Shown here piece after piece: positions 46,346 to 57,930 of a stretch of 64,000 nt of DNA. The stretch is from Coturnix japonica (taxonomy: Eukaryota > Chordata > Aves > Galliformes > Phasianidae): contig NC_029516.1 in NCBI RefSeq assembly GCF_001577835.2, positions 71,989,221 to 72,053,220 on the forward strand. The letters run 5' to 3'. How positions within the stretch are numbered: the stretch's first letter is position 1; every line of letters starts with the position of its first letter. A program made the position numbers and the translations under genes. Below the pieces are notes generated by a model. That model ran no database searches, had not been told where the DNA came from, and saw only the letters and a program-made list of their open reading frames with translations.

Positions 46346-48384
46346 AATGGGCTAACCCGTTCCTCTTTTTTGAGAATATCTCCTCAAATAATGTGCAGCC
46401 GGAAAATGCTATAACCCCAGAAGCCGAGTGCTTCCGTTTCCATCTTTAGATAGACAGAGCTCTTGGGAACACCATTTAAATAAATACCCAATACTCTTCT
46501 GATTTTTTTTCTCACTTTGGAGAAGACTGAGTAGCTCCAAGTTGGAGGTGATCACACATCAACCTCATGACAAGCACAAGGCCACTTGCATTGGCTTGGC
46601 CCTTGAAAATGGAGAGGTGGGTTCCTTCACACACCACTACACATCACACATCCAACAGAAGTCAGGGGCACACAAGGATAGCTACTGTTAGCACATGGCA
46701 ACTTACCCAGTTGCCATCCTGCTGCCACACACCAGCTCAGACAGTTCTTAAATGATAACACAGTACAGCAAGCCCCTCCAGACACAGCGCTCCTCCTGCT
46801 TCTCCTCTTCATCACAACCCTCACTGCCACTCCGAGTCGAGTCTTGCCACCCTCCTCTTCAGGCCAGCTCCTGGCTCCATTTGCGCTCTCCTGTCCTTCC
46901 CACAACTCATGGGGTCATATCTGAAGGGAAATGTGTCAGGCTTCCTCAGCTGCCTCACAAAAAGCCCCCAGATCAGAAGCACGGCAGGCTCCTGGCTGCT
47001 CTGAAACAGCACCAGCTGAAATGAGGAGGCTCAGGAACCAACTTCCCAAATAGGCTCCTCAGTCAAAGCCCCCATTTGATCTTTCTGTTCAATTACATTT
47101 CCCCATGAGCCTTGCCATGCCCTAACAAACGCCATATCTTTATTTAGCTGTCAGGTAGAGAGGTGGGTGAAGCTGGAGAGCAGCTTTCCTCCAGGTGCAG
47201 TGGGATGCCTTAAGCAGGCTCTTCTCTCAGGTCTGCAGGACAACACCCATGCCTTACGTCCAGCATTATGGCCATGCTCAGCAATAAGGATCCCTGCAGC
47301 ATCCCTTAGCGTGGTTTAGAAGCCTGTGGGATGGCTGCAAGATCCCAGCCCCCCAGTTAGCCAAGAGATGAGCTGGCTGAGCCTTGAACTTTGCCCATGA
47401 GCACAACTGCAGGGTACAAGGAAGAACAAATAAACATTGCTCTTAAAAACCCAACTGGCAAACCATTGAACATAGACTCCAGGGCTTTCAAAAGCAAAAT
47501 GCCTGAATTCTAAGCTAGGCAAAAATGACAGGGCTCTGAAGCATTACCTTTCTAGCAATGCTTTCAGCCAGAACAGTGCAACTCGTTTGCAAGGGAGGGA
47601 AATTTAAAAACCCCAGCAGTCCAGAAAATCAAAATTTAAGAGGCAGGAGGTGACCGAGGGTTAGCTGAAGTCCAGAAGTATTGAGCCACTTAGATCTTCT
47701 CTGTCTTTTCAGAGGAGAAGTTTCATACGTAATGAAAGCACTTTGCAGCAAAATGAATTTCAGATCAATGAAAAAAAGCAGCTTGGGCTGTGAGCCATCC
47801 TGCTCCAGGTACATTATGTCCCAGAAGGACTGATCAAACTTCTCATTGTGGGCATATCCAAGATGTGCCAAAGCTATAAGAAGAGCTTGATAAGTGCAGA
47901 GAGATCCTACTCTTGGTGCTTATACCTTTTTCCTGTGCAGCTGCTACCAGCTAAGTTTGGAAACAGCACACTTTAAAAAAAAACAACACAGCACTTAGGT
48001 CTAATAAAGTTCTCTTAGAATTGCACATAATGCTTTGCTCTGTCACGTACAAGAGTCTCTTTCAGACCATCTGTGCCTCCACACAGGACACCGCTACGCT
48101 GCCCGTGCTTGCAGTGCTGAAGGAGGGATGGGTCTGTGCCAGGCTGTGTCCCTGTGCCACCAATCCACCTCCACTTGAACTCCATCCCTTGATGTCTGGG
48201 TGTACAGCTGCCAGCAGCTGGATGTGCCTCGGTGTACATCTCCAGCTCCAGAGGGATGTCAAATAACTTGAAAGCATCAACTCAGGTGGCGATGAGCCTG
48301 AAGCACGTAACATACAAGATTACAGACGATGGGCTTGTGCTCTGGTGAAGTGTGGCTGTTAGGTGGTATAACAGCAACTGACAC
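46346..48384. other. non-coding intergenic DNA
   Basis: No gene or repeat that I can support. Confidence 0.4.
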
Positions 48385-48385
48385 C

Positions 48386-48467
48386 TCATAGAACCACAGA
48401 ATTGCAGCGTGGGTGATGTTGGCAGGACCTTCTGGGTCCATCAGGCCCAGTCCTTGCTCTAACAGGA
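48386..48467 (-). mobile_element. CR1-like 3' remnant, diverged
   Basis: TCATAGAACCACAGAATTGC, then GGCAGGACCTTCTGGGTCCA and CAGGCCCAGTCCTTGCTCTA, follow the order of the CR1 3' end (tail, then GGAAGGGACCTCTGG, then AGTCCAACCCCTGCT). Clearly older than the copy at 46224. Confidence 0.6.
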
Positions 48468-49083
48468 ACTCTCTTATTATGAGAGCCCCAAAGATGATGG
48501 AGCTTCAGTCCTGCATGCCCCTAGTCACTCACAGGCTGGTGAGATGATGTGGAGAGGCTGGATGGAGAGCTCAATTGACAGCCCCTAAAAAGCAGGTGGA
48601 GCCAACTGGGAACTACAACCGCTGCAGGCAGAGGGCAGCTCCTTCCCTCCCTCCTAATTTGTTCTGGGGTCAATAGCCAGAGGTCTCGTTTCAAGTCAAG
48701 TTAAGTGTTTTCACTGAGCTTCAGAAATTGTGATAATTCCTTTGTGTGATAGAGGCCACCACAGAAACATCTATCTAAACAGTGGTGATTGTAAACCACC
48801 CTATAACTGCCCCACAAGCTAATGTGGAATCACAATCTTTCCAATTCATCTGTGATGTTTAAATATGGATCATAGCTACGACAAAAGGGTCAGAGAAAGC
48901 AAGCAAAACCCCGTATTTTAATCAGCTATGAAAATTACACAAGCCCAAAAGCCAAAACTTCACATGAACTCCGGAGAAGTTCTGAGATGGATGGAGATCT
49001 GAATCTCCAGGCTCTCTGATCCAAGTGCTCCTACAACAGGGGAACACAAGGCTGGCAGCTGAACTGATTAACTAAAAGAAGTA
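48468..49083. other. non-coding intergenic DNA
   Basis: No gene or repeat that I can support. Confidence 0.4.
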
Positions 49084-49085
49084 AG

Positions 49086-49320
49086 ATTTAGATTAGATGT
49101 CAGGGAGGAAATTTTCCACTGAGAAAGTGGTGAGGCACTGACACAGGCTGCCCAGAGAAGCTGTGGGTGCCCCATCCTTGTAGGTGGGCAATACAAGGTT
49201 GGATGGGGCCCTGAGCAGCCTGATCTGTTGGGTGGCAGCCCTGCCTGTGGCAGAGGGTTGGAGCTGCAAGGTTCTAAGGCTCCTTCCAGCCCAAGTCATC
49301 CTGTGATTCTGTGAGTCTAT
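49086..49320 (+). mobile_element. CR1 LINE 3' end, plus strand
   Basis: ATTTAGATTAGATGTCAGGG, GTGGTGAGGCACTGACACAG, GGCTGCCCAGAGAAGCTGTG and GGTTGGATGGGGCCCTGAGC lead to a CTGTGATTCTGTGAGTCTAT tail. This is the CR1 3' UTR in the sense direction, 5'-truncated and about 235 bp long. It is the only clear CR1 of the avian type in plus orientation here. Its antisense strand supplies the C-terminal half of a chance 224-codon frame (49767-49093). Confidence 0.93.
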
Positions 49321-49559
49321 CAGCACACCATGAAATGGAGGGTTCAGCAGCGGCAGCACAAGCAGAAGGAACCAGCCGCAGCCTCCCCGTGCTGTCTGGG
49401 CTGTTTCCCATAGGGACTGCAGGGCTTGTGCAATCAGGCTCAGCTGGTAATCAGGCAAAGTCCAAACTCGCATAAAGATTAAATTATCCCTTAGTCCTTC
49501 CAACACTGGGGAAATGATATTGATAGGGGAGCAGAGAATGCCGCTGCCAGCAGCGCATG

Positions 49560-49990
49560 GAGGCATCCTTGCACCTCGCCTGCCCCTCGCCCCATTGTCA
49601 TTCAAATAGACGCAGCCAAGCTCCTCGAGGGACACGGCGGCAGCAAGGGGCAGCACTGGCGGCCCTTTGGTGGCAGCGAGACCATCTGTGCCTCCAGCAT
49701 TCGGGGAGAGCTGCCTACGGACCTCGGTGCTCGCTCGGTTGTATGAGTTCACCCCAATCTTCTGCAACCTCCACCGCCCTGCCTACAATCAATAAAAACA
49801 ATGGGGTGAGGTTACGCCTCGCAGTGCCGAGCCCATAACACTCCGCCCCCCGGGTACCGGCTCCACGCAAAGCGATGTTGTGGCGCCCCATTGCGGCGTG
49901 CGGGAGAGCTGCGGTGCCCGCGGTATCCGGCAGGGGGACCCCATGGCCGTGGGAAGCCTCTGGTTGACGGATCTCATCGCGTCGTTTTGT
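49560..49990. promoter_or_regulatory. orphan CpG island between NHLH2 and CASQ2
   Basis: Around 21 CpGs occur in 49801-49990 and roughly a dozen more in 49560-49760, well above the flanks, with runs such as CTCCGCCCCCCGGGTACCGG. No recognised protein starts here and no convincing splice donor pairs with it. It may be the start of a non-coding RNA, an alternative upstream start for CASQ2 (7.7 kb downstream), a regulatory island, or simply GC-rich DNA. Confidence 0.5.
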
Positions 49991-51266
49991 TCAGTGGTGA
50001 TTTAGGAAGGAAAAGTGTGGGGTTGTGGTGGGGTTTGGGCGAGCAGTGCTGCTGCTGGGTAACTTCTACAGCGGCGTCAGATGGCAGATGCCATGTCATG
50101 TCAGATGCCGGTCTGTCAGACTGCCCCTCTGCTGCCATCTGTTGCACGTGTAACAGAATATTGGTGGGAAGGTTCAACTTCTGCCAGGCCGCCAACATCT
50201 GCCTCTGACTTCACGGGTGAACATAATAAAATAGGAGGCATTACTTTCAGAGCAGCCATCGTAATTGCACCGTATCATTTGACAAGCCTGGCCGAATCTT
50301 CAAGGACCTTCAGGAGTTGGGATCTCATCCAAGAAAACTCTGATCTGTATGCTAAGAGTATGTTTAACTCTTAGCACAAGGGCAGACCTGTCCATTGAAG
50401 CACAGGTCTCAGTGGTTTTGCTGGGTTTTAATGCTTCAGAGAAGGCCGACACCCTACAACAGGCCAGCAGCAGGGAGGAGGATGAAGTGCTGCTTCCTAA
50501 CTTATGTTAATAAATTCCCCACCTGTGTCCAGTAATTTACAGGCCAAGAAAAAAGCCAACCTACTGTCAAGGGGAGCTATAGATAGCAGCTAGTCAGAGA
50601 TCACCAAGGTTCAGTTAAGCAAAATCTCTCTGGGCCGTGGATGAGCTGCACACTCCTACGGCTGCCTCTCATGTTCAGGCAGCACACACCTGAAATACAG
50701 TGTGAATTCAGGAAGGAAATAAAAACGTCATGATTAAAAATGTCAAAAGAAAAGTTTTGACTGTTTTATCTGAGCTATGCCATCAAATTACAATACAATT
50801 GGAGGGTCGTCTACCTTGCAGTGCCTGTGTTTTCCACCACTGGTGTATTTTGGCTGGCTGTTTCTCAATTAACTCTTCAATTAATGTTGTCGAGGTCTGC
50901 TGAGACAATTCTTCATTAGCCATCGCCTTGTTGGCACATGCAGGTTCACACTGGTGGGGTAAACAATCCCATTCAGCCACACACTTCTGTGCACGTTCAC
51001 AATGCACTGAGGCCAAGGGGATTTACAGAAGTCATAAGTACTTGGGGCCTTCAGCAGATTTGGTTCATAAAGAACACGTAACGGAATCAGGCCCTGTCCT
51101 GATTCATTTAGCTGCCCAAATCTCGGCTTGGTGAGTCTAATCCAGATGAACAGTAATTAGAACAGTATCTGATCATTCCGATGTAGGGAGCAGCAAAAAT
51201 AAGTTTTGCATGTACGCAAGGCTGAACTTAAGGATCTAATTGCTGGCTTAACCTTCCACAACCTGC

Positions 51267-51315
51267 TACCTGCAAATGTAATCCATAATATACCTGCAAA
51301 GAGTAATCCAGAATA
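51267..51315 (+). repeat. imperfect 24/25-bp tandem duplication with TAATCC cores
   Basis: TACCTGCAAATGTAATCCAT (51267 onward, 24 bp) is followed directly by TACCTGCAAAGAGTAATCCA (51291 onward, 25 bp). Each unit carries a TAATCC core (51279-51284 and 51304-51309), the site type bound by OTX/PITX/CRX-class homeodomains. Confidence 0.85.
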
Positions 51316-52641
51316 GCTGCAGCCTGAGACTGGGCACGTGTTTGTTAATCTGCAGGTGTTACCTCAGGCTACACAGTAATATAAGCATCCAGAAAACGTC
51401 AATATGTGGAGGGGCAGGTGTTTGTGTGTTTGTTGGGACATCCTAGGTAGCATGAGGAACAGGAAGCGTCCTTAATCCTCCTTGGAATCCTTCCCCCTGT
51501 GTTAGACTGAACTGGGAAAGAAAAAAAGACAGAGAAAAATAAGTAAAAATAAACAGCAAGCAAAAGATTTTGACAAGGAGGAATAGGGACTTGTTATATT
51601 TATTGATTTTAGGTTGCCTTTGTTTGCTGCTCCTGGCTGGTTAAGAACCGTGAGCTAACTGCTGTGCTAGATCGCTGCAGATCCCCTGTTCACATCTGAC
51701 ATTTGCCGAGCTGTGCTAACTATCAGCAACTCCAGATCGAGTTACTTGTCCCCCTCCCTTCCCCCCCAGCCCCGCATACCCACACCTGCTAATCTGGGCA
51801 GCATTTTAGGGCTTAGCTGCAGCCTTTGGTGTGCAGGGGCTGCACGCAGCCGTGATGTGCAGCTCCAGGAGGAGGTGGATGAGTGATTGTGGATGGTGGA
51901 TGAGTGCAGTTCTGCCTGACATGGCGCACGTGTGGGGAGGTGGGATAGACCCCAGAGCCACCAAAGTGTGTAATACCACTGCTCACCTAAGAGCTGTCAC
52001 ATCCCCCAAAGTTAGAGAATAAGGGTCCAAGCCTTGTGCAGGTACCGTGCACTGGTTTTGAGATCCTTCTTACCAGCGGTGCCTACTAAAACGAACTTGA
52101 AGAAGTACAGACCACCTGCCTGGAGACAACAATGTTGTCAGTGAGGATGGAGCACCTCACACTTCCCCTACACCATCAGAAAAGTCTACACACTGCCCAG
52201 AGCTTGAAGGAGAAGCCAGAAACCACCTCTCCTGCTAATCTGTTCACCCCAGTCCCTTTCTCTACCCCTAGACCACTCTGCCATGCTCCCAACTGGTGAT
52301 CTCCAGGTCTCATCTGAAGCAGGTGGGAGGTCCCTTGGCTCAGGGGGATGGAAACAGGAGAAGAGCTTATGTGGCATATGCAATGACACCCCTGGGGCAG
52401 AGCTGACCTCTGCGAGCTGGCACACCTCAAGTCCCATAAATATGAGCAAAACCTTCAACCCTTCACGAAAGCCATGGCCCAGGCTGCAGCTCTGGGACTC
52501 CAGATCCAAGCTGGGTTTCTGCACCCACAGTCCACTGACAGCAGCAAGAGAATGAACTCCATAGGAGTACTCAGGTGATGCAATGGAATGGACATTTCCA
52601 TCCTCTTTTCCTTCTTCTGCAAGAAAATGAGAAGTTATGGC

Positions 52642-52662
52642 TAAATAAATAAATAAATAAAA
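52642..52662 (+). repeat. TAAA microsatellite
   Basis: A run of five TAAA units. Confidence 0.9.
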
Positions 52663-55600
52663 GCAAAGTCTCTTGGTGCAGCATATCCTCATTGCATCAG
52701 TACAGTCTGGGTTTCAAAGAGTACTGTAGGAAAAGAAGGTCTTCTAGAAGCCACATGGAGTTATTCTTCAGTTTCTCCCTATTGTCACAGGGCAGATGAA
52801 CAGAGAGGTGAGCAGTGAAACCATTTGTGATTTTCAGGTCTTTCCTTGGCTCTTGACTGCAGGGTTCATGCTGTTACTGAAGCACTTCGAGTTCCCATTT
52901 TTGAATACGGAAGCTTTCTCCTCTTTTGTGGCTGCAAATAAAAGCTTGAAAACAGGCACCTTGAAAGTGCCAGGCCAGGAGAAGTTATCACAAGGAGAAG
53001 TTATCTCTTGGGTCTGTAAGCTGACTTAATGCTCCGAGGAGCACCTGAGTCCTTACCTCTGAATGCTTGGGAATGCTGGTATAACTGTACCCCATCTACA
53101 CACTGATATCTCAGGTGAGTTAGCTGCCAGTAGGGATTATTCACCTGGAAGAATTTGAATATTAAGAACCATCTAACTGTTCTTTTTCCTGACTAAAGAA
53201 AGAAAACAAGAAGGTTGCATGTGTTCTAGCCCAGAGCTCTTAGTGCATAAAGGACTGTCCGTGACACAGTGATACTTTCTGGAAAGCTATTCCCTAGAAA
53301 TGTGCACGTCTGAAGGGTGCCAGCAGGCTCTCTGGAGAGATTCAGGGAGATTCAAGTGCAGCTAAGAGAGAAGTGAAAACAGAGCAGAAATTTAAGAGCA
53401 GCAAAACATTTCTGTCCCCTTGAGAAAATCAGGAGAGTGCTAAGCTTGTCCAGCTCATCATTCGAAAGGAATGAGGTTCCTGGTAGCACACTGTGGTCAC
53501 TTCAGTACTTCCCCAGCAGACATCATGCTCCCAGGATGAGAGCAGGATGAGAGCGAGGGAGGGCTGAGCTGCCACTGCGGAGCAACAGGTGTGAATCTGC
53601 TGGGCACAGCTCCCTCCATGGCTGTTAAATTAAACACCCCAGCAACCCCCCATCGCTGCGACATTGCTAAGCATGCTGGTGCTCTTATGGTTAGGAGAAA
53701 CCCGAGTGGCACCCGATCTGGCCACCCAACCCTGCCCGGTGCAGGATCCTCATCTCAAAACCTGGCTAGGAGATTGGGTAGAGGTAGTGCTGCTGCTTAA
53801 TAAATGCATTAGTGTATGGGTATAGAGGCACGGACCTGTGCTCAGACATACAGGGTACAATCAAAGCAAGGCAGGAGCCCAGTGATCCTACCTTCCTCCA
53901 GGAAAAATGTAATGCACTGGTGGATGTGGCTAGATGGGGCTGTATTTGTCCTAGTGACAGCACACCATGTTAGAACACATTGTTTATTTCTTATATTTAT
54001 TAGTAGCAATTGAATTATTACTATATCAATAACTACTTCATTAGTAGTGATGAGTGGTAATGTCCAACAAAAAAGACATTCTGAGCTGTCAAAGAGCAGA
54101 GACCCTATGTGATTCAGGGTGAGTCAGGTGTCCCCAGTCAGCCCATTGACCTTCCCTTTACAACTTCTACATGCTTTTGTCTTCTGCTTGGAAGATGACA
54201 AGAAAGCCTGTAGTACCTTCTCACCATACAGCAGGTCCTAGGACACCTCAGTCAAAACACAAAGAGTGTCACCAGGTGCTAGCTGCGAAAGAGGGACAGG
54301 AAGAATCAACTCTGCCTTGTACAGACACAACACCATCAGTGTTCAGGCAACATAAGCACAGTGAAAGGCTCCTCACTCCTCAAGGCTTTCAGCAAGGTTG
54401 AAGGGAAGGAGAAGTAGGTTTCTCACACTGCAAAGCTCTCCTAGAGATGGTGGTGATCTCAGTCTCCTTGGAAAGGGTCAGTTCACACCAGAGGCTCCCA
54501 CCCTAATGACAGCCACTCTGCAAATTATGACAAGCTGTGACCTTGCTTGTCAAGCTGGTGGCAAAAGGCCTATTTTCTGAGTACTCGTATCTTGCAAAAC
54601 ACATGAGGTCTTAGAGGCTTGCAAAGAGATTAGCTGAAGCAGAATCTTAAATCCTGGCGCCCTAGAAAAAAGGCTCACTGAAGCACTTGGATCAGAGGTG
54701 GCTGGGGAGCAGCAGAGGACAAGGAAGGTGAAAGCGTGGGGCTGGAGTGGCTAGGGGCAAGGAGCAGCAAGTAGGGCCCTGATTTCTAGTACACTAAGAG
54801 AAAAAAACAATCAAGATTTCTGTTTCTCTCCTGCTTTCCACTAGTAGGAACTCAGCATTTCTATAAGCCCAATGTGAAGGGCTGAAGCTGTCCTGCTTTG
54901 AGCCCTTCCATTCTGCTACTATTTCTGGCTTTGTATCATCACCAAATTCAGAGGAGCAAAGAAAAATCCCACTTCTGTGAATATCAGGGGTAGTTTTGCA
55001 CCCCAGTTCCCTGGAGCATGGTTTTAGTTGAATGAATACATTGCAAAGAATCTAGTGGAGAATCACAGAATCACAGAATGCCACAGCAAAGCTGTCCTTT
55101 AATTCTCCCTTTAGTTGCCTGAAGTTCTGAGGCCAATTCTGCAAGGTTTTGGAATGGTGTGACCAGCTGTCAATTATCAGTGGGCTAACTGAACTTTAGG
55201 ACAGGTGCCCCAGTGCTGTAATCATTTAAACCACTCCTGATATAGTGACCAAAGTATCTTGAGTTTCAGGTGGATGCAGCCACAACTGAAGTATCGCAGC
55301 AAATACCCACTGAGTTTAGCACTAACTGTCCCACTGAGTTTCTGAGCAGGCAGACAAAGAGATGGTCTCCCATTGACCAGGACATATCCTTTGTTGTTCA
55401 GCTAGAACGACTGCCCTTGAGGCAGAGGCAAAGCATAAGTGACAGGCTGCTGCTACTTACGCCACAAACAGACAGAAGAGATGGGGCTAGAGTAAGCAAG
55501 GCAATATTTTCATTTTTCAATAGCAAAAGGAGGAGAAAATGAAAATTGGATCATGTCTATTTTTAGGCAAACGAACAAGTTATTCAGATTAGAGAGAGAG

Positions 55601-57204
55601 CATGTCAAAAATAACTTGAGTGATATGGAAGTGGAGTAATTGCTGTAGATCTACAAACCTAAAAGGAGGGCAGCAGCCTGGGAAGCTGATTTTGAAGTAT
55701 ATCTGTGAACATTTCATTTTTACAACCCTGTCTGATGTGCTCCTGCTTTAAAACATGCTCTGATGGCAAGGACAGCCTATTCCTGCACCTCAAATGCATG
55801 GAGTCCTTCAAAGGCAATCAGCCAACCTAGTATAGCGTAGGCTTGATCATCACACAAGCTCAGCTCTGTGCTTTACAGACCAAACATTTAGCAAAAACCT
55901 AGCTGCTGTCACCCACTGTGGCAGAAGCCTTGCATCTCCTGCTAACAGCAGTCAGATTTATCCTGGTTCTTCATATCACCCTCTGAAAATGACAGCCCTC
56001 ACAGTGGGGAGTGGATTTCAGAGGCTGTCTTGCTCTGGCTTCTACCTGGATTTCTCAGCTTCCATCGTTAGGACATCAAGTTGCAAACAAACAAACTCCT
56101 TAAAAGACAAGAGCATAGAGTAGCAGCTCATGTGTCATGGGCTGTTGGAAGTGACATCTATGGGGGATATGTGCTCCTACATCACCCCGAAGTGAGGCAT
56201 TATTGCTAAGTAGCACTCACTTTTTGCCCCAAGCAAACATCAAAATACCCCAGTCATAGAATCAAATAGGACCAGGGACATCACCTCCTCACAAATGTGA
56301 GTGGAGTAAGGGTACAATTGAGCAACGTACAAGAAGTAGGCCTGATGAAGTTGTTTGTCTGCACATCATTTTTGCACAGGACAGACCTGTGCTCACTGTC
56401 ACACTCCTCTTTGCCAGCTCTTCCAAATATCTTCCCCAGCAGATCAGCATCATCCTGGTGGCAGGGCTGGCCAGCAGCCAGCTGGCCTCCCTCCATGTCC
56501 CTGTTGCTGCCAGTCATGGGGCAGCAGTGACACACAGCTAGAGGAGGGGAAGGGGTGAAAGAATGTGCCGCTGCACCAGGAACAGGGAAGAAGTCATCAT
56601 TCTTCATTTCACTTGTTAGGAGATGCAGCAAAGCTCTGTGAAAAGACCTTCAGGGACAACAGGCAGGTCCCAGAGGCTGGGAGGCCAGCAGCAATAGTGA
56701 CATCTACGCATCATCTCAAGGAGGCCCATGTCTCCTGCACCAGTGTAAATCTTGCCTTTCATTCTTTAGTGTGACAAGGCTTTAATCAGCAACCAGCAAC
56801 CTCTGGGACTTGGCAACTGCTGTGTGAGTAAGAAGCTGCAAGACAACCTTCTCTCTACTCTGGGATTACGGTTGTGAGCAGGAGGTCTCAGGGCCAGTAG
56901 ATCTTCCAGCGCTCTGTGAGCACAGAGTGTGCTTCAGAAAAGAGCCTGAATTCCACCAAGCAAATCAAGTCCGTGCCCCAGGCAGTGTGAGGGAGTCTCA
57001 GGAATGCTCACCTCCTTTACAACTGAGGAACTGTGACTTTTCCTTTAGTGGTAGTGATAAGTCTGAAATGATTTTATCCAAGCTTTGTTATTCACTGCCT
57101 AATCACTGTGATGCCCAAGTGGTTACAGACATACCCTTGTTACAAAATGCAGCCAATATCTTCTATTTTTGCTAAGCCCTAGTAGGACTGAGTGTGCCTT
57201 GGCT

Positions 57205-57696
57205 CTCTGTATAAATGAAGTCCGCCCCTTCCCCAAATCTGCCTGCGTCCTCCCAGCATTGCTAACCTCCACTCCCTCCTGCGCTCCCTCACACTCCCTC
57301 TCACTCGCTCCCTCGCTCTCAGATGATGCAGAGTGCCAGCAAGTCCCTCAATGCTGTCATATCTGTCCTTTTTATTCATTGCAGGGTTTATTTTTAGCCT
57401 GAAACAACTGCTTCCTAAAAATGGAGTTCCTAATGACACGGGAGCTGGACACAGCTATGTAAGGTATCCAGGGCTTGGCCTGACAGCTTCTCCTGTCTGT
57501 CTCTTTGTTGTGAGCCCAGGACAGCAAAGTTTGTTGCTTGCCACCAGCCTTGCAGAGCTTGGACTGAACACTAGGAAGGCAGCAGAAAGAGAAACTCGGT
57601 GCAGACGCCCACTGGAGCCCTTGGCCTCCTTCTCTTCCCAAACTGAGAAGGAGAGAGACCTTTGCCTGCGCTGCACTGAACTCCAAGGGTTCCCCA
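57205..57696 (+). promoter_or_regulatory. CASQ2: CASQ2 promoter and 5' leader
   Basis: Two candidate core elements are visible. TATAAAT at 57210-57216 would place a start near 57240 and give a leader of about 455 nt with several upstream ATGs, for example 57421-57462, a 13-codon frame. TTATTTTTAG at 57388-57397 exactly fits the MEF2 consensus YTAWWWWTAR and may also serve as a TATA-like box, giving a start near 57420-57430. MEF2 and SRF sites are known to drive mammalian CASQ2 in muscle, so the second layout is attractive. There is no CpG island, as is common for tissue-specific muscle genes. The true start is not determinable from sequence alone. Confidence 0.5.
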
Positions 57697-57930
57697 ATGA
57701 AGGCGACTTGCTGGATCCTGGCAGGCTTTTGCCTGCTTTTCTGCTGCAAGGCGGAAGAAGGACTCAATTTCCCCACATATGATGGGAAAGACCGTGTGAT
57801 CGACCTGAATGAGAAGAACTACAAGAGTGCCCTGAAGAAGTATGACATGCTTTGTCTGCTCTTCCACGAGCCGGTGGGCTCCGACAGGGTGTCCCAGAAG
57901 CAGTTCCAGATGACAGAGATGGTCCTGGAG
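57697..57930 (+). CDS. CASQ2: CASQ2 (calsequestrin-2), coding exon 1
   Basis: It encodes residues 1-78 of the calcium-storage protein of the sarcoplasmic reticulum, which buffers Ca2+ next to the ryanodine receptor/triadin/junctin complex. Residues 1-19 (MKATCWILAGFCLLFCCKA) form a signal peptide. The mature start EEGLNFPTYDGKDRV is the family's N-terminal dimerisation segment, with Arg33 conserved (its human counterpart is mutated in a catecholaminergic ventricular tachycardia). The rest is the first half of thioredoxin-like domain I. The exon ends in phase 0 after MVLE at a clear donor (CTGGAG then GTAAGCACC). The full protein is about 400 residues in some 11 exons, with the acidic C-terminal tail beyond this window. 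The start codon context is weak (C at -3). The frame continues open into the intron to 58038, which is not coding. Confidence 0.97.

Larger units (their letters stand above)
49991..57200. other. intergenic DNA upstream of CASQ2
   Basis: No gene is supported. It contains a TAAA microsatellite (52642-52662), a 13-bp direct repeat AGGAGAAGTTATC (52977-52989 and 52993-53005), a TAATCC tandem duplication (51267-51315) and a few base pairs of CR1-tail-like sequence at 55059-55080. Confidence 0.4.

Noticed and set aside
49093-49767. Longest open frame in the window (224 codons, minus strand)
   Set aside because: Its C-terminal part is the antisense of a CR1 3' end (49086-49320) and the rest is CpG-rich DNA. 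No domain, so a chance frame.
55059-55085. AATCACAGAATCACAGAATG, CR1-tail-like
   Set aside because: Matches only the simple tail repeat without the adjoining CR1 body; mentioned but not called as an element.
56250-56285. CATAGAATCAAATAGGACC, CR1-tail-like
   Set aside because: Only about 20 bp of resemblance.
57333-57782. Plus-strand frame overlapping the CASQ2 start in another frame
   Set aside because: Overlaps the clearly real CASQ2 exon; at most it contains an upstream ATG that might affect translation.
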